From Nostoc sp. LEGE 12450 (GTDB lineage: Bacteria > Cyanobacteriota > Cyanobacteriia > Cyanobacteriales > Nostocaceae), in assembly GCF_015206895.1 (NCBI RefSeq), contig NZ_JADEXU010000022.1, forward strand, positions 1 to 64,000: a DNA stretch of 64,000 nt. The letters are read 5' to 3'. The notes beneath the pieces were generated by a model, which saw only the letters and a list, made by a program, of their open reading frames with translations, did no database searches and was not told the DNA's origin. Position 1 is the first letter of the stretch. Every line of letters starts with the position of its first letter. A program made the position numbers and the translations under genes. Positions 1-8,748 of the stretch are shown in pieces.

Positions 1-48
1 CTTTATCAGATCATGAAGAATGATTAATAAAAACGAGTATAGACAAAT

Positions 49-1317
49 ATGATAAAAATGCTAGCTGAAAACTTGATGGGAATTGAGGCAAGATTACAAA
101 TTAATTGGGTTTGGCTAAATGCCAGCGTACAGTTTGCTAGCTGGGCACTTTTTTCACTCTTACTCGCTGAGGTCTTGAGAGACAGCTACCATGCTTTGTG
201 TCACCAAGTCAATTGGCTTGCTAAATGGCACAACAAGCACCATAGCGCCTATCGCCGAGATTTATCGATAGTTTCCATGAAAATTTACCAAGAATCGCAA
301 CTCTATCACGATATTTTAGAATCGAGTCTGCTGCTGGTGGCGTTGGTAGCCGTTGCCTTAATTGTCCAACAATGGGGGTTATGGCTGGGAGTAGCTTATG
401 GTTCCACCTTCTTGTATGGCGCGTCTGTGCGGTATTTTCAGGGGAAAATTGATACAGACTACAACCACCTACCCGGCCCTTTAGAGACAATTCCATCCAT
501 TTGGTGGGTGAATCGGTCTTACCATTGGCGGCATCATTTTGATGATGTCAATGCTTACTACAGTGGTGTCTTTCCCTTAGTGGATAAAATTCTTGGTACA
601 GGACTGTCTCTCAAGGGGAAAACCATCGCTTTAACCGGAGCATCAGGAGCGTTAGGGCAAGCTTTGGCGGCTGAACTGGTAAAGAATAATGCTAAAGTCG
701 TGGCATTAACCACTAATCCAGAAAAATTAGTAGAGCAAGTTGGGGTAAAGGTGGTTCCTTGGCAATTAGGTAATGAAGCCGAACTGAGGAATAGTTTAGA
801 GAAAGTAGATATTTTAATTATCAACCACGGAATCAATGTCTACGCCAGCCGCACATCGGAGGCTATCAACTCTTCTTATGAGGTGAATACCTTTTCAGCA
901 TTGCGGTTGATGGATATATTTTCGACAACTGTAACAGGACCACAAGCAAAAGCAACCAAGGAAATCTGGGTAAACACTTCTGAGGCTGAGGTTTCTCCAG
1001 CGCTGAGTCCGCTTTATGAACTCAGCAAGCGATCGCTAGGTGATCTTGTTACTCTCAAGCGTTTAGATGGGGATTGTGTAATTCGCAAGTTAATTCTTGG
1101 CCCGTTTAAAAGTCAACTTAATCCCTATGGTGTTATGTCTGCACAGCAAGTTGCTCGTGCTATCTTATTTTTCGCTCGGCGAGACTTCCGAAATATTATT
1201 GTGGCAATAAATCCTCTCACCTATCTGCTGTTTCCCTTAAAAGAAACTAGTACATCGCTATACTATCGACTTTTTAGCCGAACAGCGAAAAGTGAACAGG
1301 ACTTACGCAAACAATAG
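49..1317 (+). CDS. Bifunctional sterol desaturase-like / short-chain dehydrogenase fusion protein
   Basis: The N-terminal half (about residues 1-185) is a membrane fatty-acid-hydroxylase/sterol-desaturase-type domain with hydrophobic segments and histidine clusters typical of a di-iron site: HALCH near residue 48, HNKHH near 62 and HWRHHFDD near 160. The C-terminal half (from about residue 190) is a short-chain dehydrogenase with the nucleotide-binding motif TGASGALG and a catalytic-type YELSK. This two-domain arrangement is known as a conserved cyanobacterial protein; I recall no firmly assigned substrate. The ATG at 49 is used; a second ATG at 58 is possible. It reads away from the minus-strand antitoxin and xisI genes, so it is probably transcribed alone. 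The fusion suggests oxidation of a hydroxylated lipid, which is an inference. Confidence 0.85.
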   Translation: MIKMLAENLMGIEARLQINWVWLNASVQFASWALFSLLLAEVLRDSYHALCHQVNWLAKWHNKHHSAYRRDLSIVSMKIYQESQLYHDILESSLLLVALVAVALIVQQWGLWLGVAYGSTFLYGASVRYFQGKIDTDYNHLPGPLETIPSIWWVNRSYHWRHHFDDVNAYYSGVFPLVDKILGTGLSLKGKTIALTGASGALGQALAAELVKNNAKVVALTTNPEKLVEQVGVKVVPWQLGNEAELRNSLEKVDILIINHGINVYASRTSEAINSSYEVNTFSALRLMDIFSTTVTGPQAKATKEIWVNTSEAEVSPALSPLYELSKRSLGDLVTLKRLDGDCVIRKLILGPFKSQLNPYGVMSAQQVARAILFFARRDFRNIIVAINPLTYLLFPLKETSTSLYYRLFSRTAKSEQDLRKQ

Positions 1318-1338
1318 CCAAAACCCTTGTTTTCAGGT

Positions 1339-1362
1339 AGGGGCAATTCATGAATTGCCCCT
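1339..1362. repeat. 24-bp perfect palindrome, dispersed repeat
   Basis: The sequence reads AGGGGCAATTC then ATGAATTGCCCCT and equals its own reverse complement over 24 bp. Related palindromes with the same TTTTCAGG-type left flank occur at 27821-27848 and, imperfectly, at 19581-19605, so this is a dispersed repeat family. Just after the first gene it could also act as a hairpin in the transcript. Confidence 0.75.
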
Positions 1363-1489
1363 TAGTGCGTGTATTTTTGCATAGGAGTAGCGCGCCGCAG
1401 CCATCGCTCCAAGTGAGTGCTGATTATTTAATGGTGAAAAAAGCATACTCTTATGGACTTTTAAAATGTAAAGGCTGTTCTATTTTGTT

Positions 1490-1729
1490 TCATTTCCCTT
1501 CAAAACTATTCAAAATCTCTTCAGGTAAGGGACTATCAAAATCATCTGGAACAATGAACTCGCCATCACATAAGCCATAAGGTCTAATTTGTCGAAAGGT
1601 GGCTGAAACTGGTTTAATTTCTGCAATAGGTTTACCTGCTTGTATGATAATAATACTTTCTCCTGCTGCTACTTGTTGAAGGTAGCTAGTTAGATTTCGC
1701 TGGATTTCATCAATTGTTACAGTTAACAT
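1490..1729 (-). CDS. Orphan type II antitoxin, Phd/YefM family
   Basis: This is a 79-residue protein starting MLTVTIDEIQRNL, with the Phd/YefM pattern: a short N-terminal beta strand and helix, then 'AGESIIIIQAGKPIAEI', which normally binds operator DNA. The C-terminal part, which in this family wraps the toxin, is acidic (CDGEFIVPDDFDSPLPEE). In a typical locus the toxin (PIN/VapC or RelE) lies just downstream. Here only about 170 bp of repeat-bearing DNA separates it from the first gene, with no toxin-sized reading frame on the minus strand, so it looks orphaned. It could regulate itself or a toxin encoded elsewhere. Confidence 0.8.
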   Translation of the reverse strand: MLTVTIDEIQRNLTSYLQQVAAGESIIIIQAGKPIAEIKPVSATFRQIRPYGLCDGEFIVPDDFDSPLPEEILNSFEGK

Positions 1730-1984
1730 TAGATGTGTCTGTAGGAATATTTCTAGTATGTGAAGTTGATAGTTTTAAGTTATAGCAACTACTATTCCAG
1801 ATTTAGCAGCAGCTTTTAGGCTTAAACCTCGTCTACCTTGAGAACCGTAGTTTTGTAGGTTGGGTGCAGCGATAGCGTAACCCAACATAAATAAGGTGGT
1901 AATGTTGGGTTGCGTTTCACTCCACCCAACCTACATAAATATATCTTTTAAAAAACTCTAGGTTTCAACATAGATGAGGTTTAG
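1730..1984. other. Intergenic DNA carrying a MITE-like inverted repeat
   Basis: No coding frame is visible between the antitoxin and xisI. The main content is the long inverted repeat at 1855-1934, listed separately. Confidence 0.6.
1855..1934. repeat. MITE-like inverted repeat (GTAGGTTGGGTG family)
   Basis: The left arm 1855-1888 begins GTAGGTTGGGTG and ends CCCAACAT. The right arm 1902-1934 is its reverse complement with a few mismatches, ending CACCCAACCTAC. The loop is about 13 bp. The element is about 80 bp, has no coding capacity and would fold into one long hairpin. Elements with this GTAGGTTGGGT...ACCCAACCTAC signature are common in cyanobacterial genomes and behave like non-autonomous mobile repeats (from memory). 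Confidence 0.75.
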
Positions 1985-2320
1985 TTAAGTAACTGCAAAT
2001 TCAGTATACTGTCTGATATCGGCTGGTTGGAAGGCGAGAACAATTTGATTTTTAGGAATACCAGCGTTAACAAGTTCGTTGGCTATACCGTATTCTGTAC
2101 CGTCTCTTTGAATCCAGATTTTATCGTTGATGATGTCAATATGGACTAAGCAACCATGCACCCGTTGATTATTTTCCCAGCCTAATGTTAGTAGTAGGTA
2201 ATGGTTGGCGGTTTGGTCTATAATTAGCTGTCTTTCTAGTTCTCCATAAGCGTAGGGTAGTTGGGCGTATTCGTTTAATATTTTTTGAATGATTTGGCGA
2301 TAATTATCTAAGGTATCCAT
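1985..2320 (-). CDS. xisI: XisI-like fdxN element excision controlling factor
   Basis: The protein is about 111 residues, starting MDTLDNYRQIIQKIL and carrying the family pattern 'RVHGCLVHIDIINDKIWIQ' and the C-terminal 'GIPKNQIVLAFQP'. I chose the ATG at 2318-2320 because homologs begin at MDxLxxYR; an upstream in-frame extension to 2362 is possible but does not look conserved. It overlaps the end of xisH by 13 bp, so the two are translationally coupled. In Anabaena, XisH and XisI control excision of the fdxN element by the recombinase XisF. No xisF or element end is seen here, so this is one of the many stand-alone xisHI pairs of Nostocales, with unknown target. Confidence 0.9.
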   Translation of the reverse strand: MDTLDNYRQIIQKILNEYAQLPYAYGELERQLIIDQTANHYLLLTLGWENNQRVHGCLVHIDIINDKIWIQRDGTEYGIANELVNAGIPKNQIVLAFQPADIRQYTEFAVT

Positions 2321-2724
2321 TGCAGTACCACCTCTCGTTTTGAATCGAAGACAAGTAAACAAAGGCGTTGATTTTCTAATAATATTTTACCAATTGGTTC
2401 TTGAAATAGTTCTGAGTGGGTTTCTTGACGAATAGCCAGATACAAGCGACGGTCAGGCTCTAAACGAGTGAGAATATCGTAATATAAGATATATTGCCCT
2501 AAAGCATTTTCTAGGTCAGTGACTGGAGAAGCACCTATAAAGCTTTTAATTTCGACTGCTATTTTCTCTCCGCTTTTTTCGGCGGCTATGAGTTTTTCTG
2601 CACCTAAGTCTATATATAAATCTCTTGTACCCCATTTGAGAATAAATGGATCTTTGCTGATTTGCCAACTATCTTTTTCTAGGGCGTTCCTAACGGCATT
2701 ATGGTAAATGTCTCTAGCTGGCAT
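2308..2724 (-). CDS. xisH: XisH-like fdxN element excision controlling factor
   Basis: The 138-residue protein starts MPARDIYHNAVRNALEKDSW and has the typical XisH core: 'YIDLGAEKLIAAEKSGEKIAVEIKSF' followed by 'DLENALGQYILYYDIL'. The D...E-x-K arrangement (E in AVEIK) resembles a restriction-endonuclease-like fold, which has been suggested for this family. It is the first gene of a two-gene unit with xisI, overlapping by 13 bp. A nuclease-like fold next to a small partner also makes a toxin/antitoxin or defence role conceivable for stand-alone copies. Confidence 0.92.
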   Translation of the reverse strand: MPARDIYHNAVRNALEKDSWQISKDPFILKWGTRDLYIDLGAEKLIAAEKSGEKIAVEIKSFIGASPVTDLENALGQYILYYDILTRLEPDRRLYLAIRQETHSELFQEPIGKILLENQRLCLLVFDSKREVVLQWIP

Positions 2725-2864
2725 AAAGCTAAATTTATATTAAAATATATATACTATCGCAGTTTCTAGTTTTTGTTTCGCGTCTTGACGCGAAAATTAT
2801 TGAATTTAATTATATAAGATGTTTAAGTAACGTAAAAATTAAAATCCTTACTTTATTGTTGACA

Positions 2865-4325
2865 ATGAAATTTTATAAATTGGAGCCAAGGCGAGTCAGC
2901 GAAAAAAAACCGCCACAAGATGCCGAGTATCCATGTGTTGTATTATTCTATGATAATTGGGATGATTATGGCTACAAGACTTCTTTTGATATGCACTATT
3001 ATGATGATAATGCTAATTTGCAATTCAATAAAAGTCTAAAAATTTTGCAGATAGGTGAAGATCACACTAATCTACCTCAAATATTTGAGTCATTAGATAA
3101 AGATTATGTATCTATTGGGCAAGATATAGAATACTATACAAATATAAAAGACTTGGGTGTATCAGCATATCATCCAATATTGACTGCTCTTAATGATATT
3201 ATTTACTGTAAACATAATATAGACGAACTTAAGCAATTACGTGGATTTCGTATCTCGTTGCTAAGATTTAGTGAAGCAGAAAAAGCTTTCAATGAAGCTG
3301 GAATTATATTTAGAGATGAAGAAAACTTAATTGAACCAAAAAACTTTATATTTAATTTTTCATGTAAAGTACCAGGTGCATTAGCAGAACATATAATTGA
3401 TTTTGATTTTTCACATAATGAAACAGGACTATACAGAATTACGGCAATTATTGGTAAGAATGGAACTGGAAAGACACAAGTACTTGCAAATTTTGCTCAT
3501 TCTATGAGTGGACTAAGACGAAAATCAGGAATATTTAGTCCAGCACGTCCTAGCTTTAGCAAAGTAATTGCAATATCATATAGTGTATTTGATGAGTTTG
3601 ATCGTCCTCCAGAAACTAATCTTACTTTTAGTTATAAATATTGTGGTATTAGAGAAAATGATCGACTTCTTAATGCTCAACAAATTCGTAGTAAACTTAT
3701 TAATGCAATTCTTCAAATAAAACAAAATAGCCGTTTACAACAGTGGACTAAAATTATTGAAGCACTTTTAGATACAACAATTGATATTGCAGAGATAACA
3801 AACACTACTGCTGAATCTAATTTACTATTCTATGAACGTTTAAGTTCAGGACAACGTATTCTTGCTTTAGTTATGACTGAAGTCATTGCAAATATCTCAG
3901 AAGAATCAATTATACTATTTGATGAACCCGAAATCCATTTACATCCTGATGCAGTCGCTTCAGTTGCTAGAGCATTTCATATTCTTTTGGAAGCATTTAA
4001 TTCATATGCTATTATTGCTACTCATTCACCTATTCTTCTACAAGAAATCCCTGCCAAATGCGTCAGAGTTTTCAGAAAGCAAGGTAATTATCCAATTGTT
4101 AGCCAGCTAGGAATTGAGTGTTTTGGTGAAAATTTGACAACTATAACAGATGAGGTTTTTGAAACATCAGAAGACCGTAATAATTACCGTACCCATCTTA
4201 AAAACCTATCGAAAACTTATAGTTATGAGGAAATTATTGAATTATTTGATAGACAGTTAAGCCTTAATGCTAAATCTTTTTTGCTCTCAATTTATGAAGA
4301 AAAAACAGAGGAAGATGATGTATGA
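2865..4325 (+). CDS. AAA/ABC-type ATPase, PtuA-like component of a Septu-like pair
   Basis: Numbering from the ATG at 2865 (TTG codons at 2856 and 2859 are alternatives), the protein has about 486 residues. An N-terminal region of about 190 residues has no motif I recognise. Then come a Walker A GKNGTGKT (197-204), an ABC-type signature LSSGQR (about 326-331), a Walker B ILFDEPEIHLHPD (about 350-362) and a switch histidine in ATHSPILLQE. This is the overcoming-lysogenization/SMC-like ATPase layout seen in PtuA and related defence ATPases. The next gene, an HNH nuclease, starts within its stop codon (ATGA). The region is visibly more AT-rich than ahcY next door, suggesting horizontal acquisition. 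Septu is the best match; another ATPase-HNH system is possible. Confidence 0.75.
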   Translation: MKFYKLEPRRVSEKKPPQDAEYPCVVLFYDNWDDYGYKTSFDMHYYDDNANLQFNKSLKILQIGEDHTNLPQIFESLDKDYVSIGQDIEYYTNIKDLGVSAYHPILTALNDIIYCKHNIDELKQLRGFRISLLRFSEAEKAFNEAGIIFRDEENLIEPKNFIFNFSCKVPGALAEHIIDFDFSHNETGLYRITAIIGKNGTGKTQVLANFAHSMSGLRRKSGIFSPARPSFSKVIAISYSVFDEFDRPPETNLTFSYKYCGIRENDRLLNAQQIRSKLINAILQIKQNSRLQQWTKIIEALLDTTIDIAEITNTTAESNLLFYERLSSGQRILALVMTEVIANISEESIILFDEPEIHLHPDAVASVARAFHILLEAFNSYAIIATHSPILLQEIPAKCVRVFRKQGNYPIVSQLGIECFGENLTTITDEVFETSEDRNNYRTHLKNLSKTYSYEEIIELFDRQLSLNAKSFLLSIYEEKTEEDDV

Positions 4326-5167
4326 AAAAGTTAGTCCCATCTTCATTAGACCCGTATCAAGTATTTAATGATATAGCTTCAGCTAAAAGGTTAGAAAGAG
4401 GAGAACGTTTGAAAAGAATAGCTCCAGAAATCTGTAATTATTATAAAAATTATTATGATTCTATATCTGACCTTTCAGTAATGTACCCAATAGGTTTTAC
4501 TGGATTAGAGAAAGATGATTTAGAAGATTGCTATTTAGGTAAGACAAATCCACTGAATAGACTCTTGGCTGATATTATAAAGTCACAGGCTTTGCCTATA
4601 CGTAATCAATGTCAGTATTGTGGCATGGGTTCTGCTAATACATTTGACCACTATTTGCCAAGAAGCATTTTTCCAGAATTTGCAGTTTTCTCTTTAAATT
4701 TATTGCCTTGTTGCGATACATGTAATAAGCATAAATCTAACGTATTTATTAATAATCTAGAAGGCAAAACCAAAAGGCAAATAATCAATTTATACTATGA
4801 TAATTTGCTATCTGAGCGTTATTTAAATGTTTCTATTCTTTACAAAGGTGATGTACCAATTGCAGAATATTCTTTAGTGCAAACAAGTGGTATTTCTGAT
4901 AGTCAATTTTGTTTAATTAAATCACATTATTCTAAATTAAAATTACTAGAAAGATTTCGGAACCGTTCACCAGAAGTATTATCAGAAACACAATCTAGTA
5001 TTAAAACACACATAAAAGCAAAATCCATTGAACGGGTGAGACAATTTTTATTAGAAGAAGCTCAACGTTTAAGGGATAGATTTTCCAACAATCACTGGAA
5101 AGTAGTATTGCATGAAGGAATGGCAAACAGTTCTAAGTTTATTGAAGATTGTTGCTTAACTCAATAA
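4322..5167 (+). CDS. HNH endonuclease, PtuB-like partner
   Basis: The 281-residue protein has a zinc-supported HNH core: C97-x2-C100 (CQYC), D109-H110 (FDHYLP), then LLPCCDTCNKHKS with C131/C134 and N135-H137. This ββα-metal nuclease core would cut DNA. The C-terminal 140 residues are helical and basic. The start overlaps the upstream ATPase stop by 4 bp, so production of both is coupled. In Septu the ATPase PtuA forms a complex with the HNH protein PtuB to block phage. The typical PtuB is shorter, so the extra C-terminal region may be system-specific. Function as phage defence is inferred from the pairing. Confidence 0.78.
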   Translation: MKKLVPSSLDPYQVFNDIASAKRLERGERLKRIAPEICNYYKNYYDSISDLSVMYPIGFTGLEKDDLEDCYLGKTNPLNRLLADIIKSQALPIRNQCQYCGMGSANTFDHYLPRSIFPEFAVFSLNLLPCCDTCNKHKSNVFINNLEGKTKRQIINLYYDNLLSERYLNVSILYKGDVPIAEYSLVQTSGISDSQFCLIKSHYSKLKLLERFRNRSPEVLSETQSSIKTHIKAKSIERVRQFLLEEAQRLRDRFSNNHWKVVLHEGMANSSKFIEDCCLTQ

Positions 5168-5212
5168 TGAAGTATATCTGACTGGAAGATGAGTAATTGA
5201 TATTTTACAAAT

Positions 5213-5241
5213 AAAAAAGGGATAAGCAAAACGCCTATCCC
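5213..5241 (-). terminator. Rho-independent terminator of ahcY
   Basis: Read on the minus strand there is a 9-bp stem GGGATAGGC / GCTTATCCC with a short loop, followed at once by a run of T (the A6 at 5213-5218 on the plus strand). It starts about 24 bp after the ahcY stop. The opposite strand also has an A/T run, so it may work in both directions between these convergent genes. Confidence 0.8.
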
Positions 5242-5264
5242 AAAAAAATTAACTAATCAATGTA

Positions 5265-6934
<1,670 letters not shown>

Positions 6935-8608
6935 GTGCGTTTTCAATTTTTGGCTTTGGCTTTGCCCGCCGTAGGCATCGCCAGTTCAATGGCCATAGCC
7001 GTTGTACCTATAACAAAAGCCACAGCCCAGATTCCATTTTTACCTCAATTACAAGCTCCCAGTAGTGTCAGTAGTGATTCAAACGATCGGCTTGTCACAG
7101 GCTGGATTTATTTAGATGGTCGGCGGTTATTTCAGATCGCAGCATCAAAAGCCAACTTTCCTGAGCGTTCAGAAGATATCCAAAAGAAGTTGGAGAAAAT
7201 TGCCCAAAATTACTTTCAGTCGGCACCAACAACAGCAGTCAACGTAAATATTCCCAAAGTAAACCAATTACCAGTAATTTATGTCAACGGTCAATATCTG
7301 ATGACTATTACTTCTGAGGATGCTGGACTCCGAGAGGTAGATACATGGACATCGGCAAATCAAATCGCGGAATCGTTACAAGAAGACTTGCAACAAGCAA
7401 AGCAAGAAAGACAAACTCAATTTTTAATCAGCCAAGGTAAAATTGCTGCGGGTACAGGGCTAGCAATGATTATCATGAGTTGGGGGATATATAGTTGGCA
7501 GCGCCGTTCCAAAAAAGATTCAGTACAACCCATTGCCTCTCAACCTCTTAGATGGCCCCTAAACGCCCCAATTTCACCAGCAGCAGCCCAACCAATTACA
7601 ACACAACTAAATCAACAGCAACATCGGCATATCCAAGAAGTCAAAAGGCGATTGTTTCAGCTAACTCAAGCTGGAATTTGGGGTGGTGGAAGTTTCTTTA
7701 TCTTGGGTCTATTTCCCTACACACGACCATTTCAGCTAGGGATTCTCACAGCTGCCCAATTTCCTTTGCGATTAGGTGTTGTGTTCCTGGTAACTTACGT
7801 AGCGATCCGTCTCATCTACGCCCTTATTGACCGCTTCACCACCACTCTAATTAGCAGTGGTGCTTTACTGACTCCAGAAAGTTCTGAACGGCTGCAACTG
7901 CGAGTTTCCACATTTTCTGGCGTGACTAAAAGCATCGCTACTGGTCTCTGCGTAGGAGTAGGCTTTTTGCTAGCGCTGGTGTCATTGGGGATAGATATCG
8001 TTCCCTTGCTAGCGGGTGCGAGTTTGGTTGGTGTTGCCGTGTCTTTAGCTTCGCAAAACCTAATTAAAGATGCGATTAATGGTTTCCTGATTATTCTAGA
8101 AGACCAGTATGCTTTAGGCGATGTGATTAATGTAGGAGACGTAGGAGGCTTAGTAGAAAATCTGAATCTGCGGATGACCCAACTGCGGGATTCTGAAGGG
8201 CGCTTGATCACGATTCCCAATAGTGAAATAAAAATTGTTGCCAATCTTTCCAGTCGTTGGTCACGAGCCGATTTAACGGTTCCCATTGCCTACCAAGCCG
8301 ATACAGAACACGCTTTAAAGTTGATTGAAACAGTTGCTTTCGAGATGAATCAAGAAATGCAATGGCAGCGTCAAATTTTGGAACCGCCCCAAGTTTTGGG
8401 AATAGATCAATTTGGCGATCGCGGTTTGATTATTCGTGTATGGTTTAAAACACAGCCCTTGAAGCAATGGGATGTAGCACGGGAATTCCGCCGTCGCCTG
8501 AAAGTTGCCCTAGACAAAGCCGGAATCTCTATTTCTGTACCTCAACAAGCGATTTGGGTCAATGACGAGCAGTTGTTAAATTTTCAAGGTAATGGCAAAT
8601 CTCATTAG
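6935..8608 (+). CDS. MscS-family mechanosensitive ion channel
   Basis: This is a 557-residue membrane protein with a signal-peptide-like N terminus (residues 1-32, ending near ATAQIP). A periplasmic-type domain of about 130 residues follows, then a first membrane helix near 170-185. Further helices lie at about 240-300 and 330-385, and then the conserved MscS pore-lining and beta region: 'VAVSLASQNLIKDAINGFLIILEDQYALGDVI' and 'EGRLITIPNSEI'. Such channels open on membrane tension to release solutes during osmotic downshock. The GTG start is supported by a strong AAGGAGG. Part of the signal peptide (ALPAVGIAS) is encoded by DNA resembling a dispersed repeat (6964-6982). It probably forms a single-gene unit. 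Confidence 0.92.
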   Translation: MRFQFLALALPAVGIASSMAIAVVPITKATAQIPFLPQLQAPSSVSSDSNDRLVTGWIYLDGRRLFQIAASKANFPERSEDIQKKLEKIAQNYFQSAPTTAVNVNIPKVNQLPVIYVNGQYLMTITSEDAGLREVDTWTSANQIAESLQEDLQQAKQERQTQFLISQGKIAAGTGLAMIIMSWGIYSWQRRSKKDSVQPIASQPLRWPLNAPISPAAAQPITTQLNQQQHRHIQEVKRRLFQLTQAGIWGGGSFFILGLFPYTRPFQLGILTAAQFPLRLGVVFLVTYVAIRLIYALIDRFTTTLISSGALLTPESSERLQLRVSTFSGVTKSIATGLCVGVGFLLALVSLGIDIVPLLAGASLVGVAVSLASQNLIKDAINGFLIILEDQYALGDVINVGDVGGLVENLNLRMTQLRDSEGRLITIPNSEIKIVANLSSRWSRADLTVPIAYQADTEHALKLIETVAFEMNQEMQWQRQILEPPQVLGIDQFGDRGLIIRVWFKTQPLKQWDVAREFRRRLKVALDKAGISISVPQQAIWVNDEQLLNFQGNGKSH

Positions 8609-8704
8609 AAATTTGGCTTCATTACCGAGTGACACTCTTGTTAAGCCCAAAGGCTTGTGTTGCCTCGAAGTCTAAGTTTGGGCACACGCCTGTGATTACT
8701 GAAG

Positions 8705-8734
8705 CCTACGCTGTATATAAAAAATCAGCGTAGG
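8705..8734. terminator. Hairpin between convergent genes (possible bidirectional terminator)
   Basis: CCTACGCTG at 8705-8713 pairs with CAGCGTAGG at 8726-8734, a perfect 9-bp stem with a 12-nt A/T loop. It lies between the convergent mscS and protease genes. There is no strong T run, so it may be a repeat rather than a classic terminator. Confidence 0.5.
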
Positions 8735-8748
8735 TAATTCAAAAGTAC

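Noticed and set aside
1985-2724. fdxN element boundary or complete excision element
   Set aside because: XisH and XisI are present, but no XisF recombinase or matching direct-repeat ends could be found.
7816-8286. 156-codon minus-strand open frame inside the MscS gene
   Set aside because: It lies antisense to the conserved MscS core and has no recognisable features; it is a shadow.
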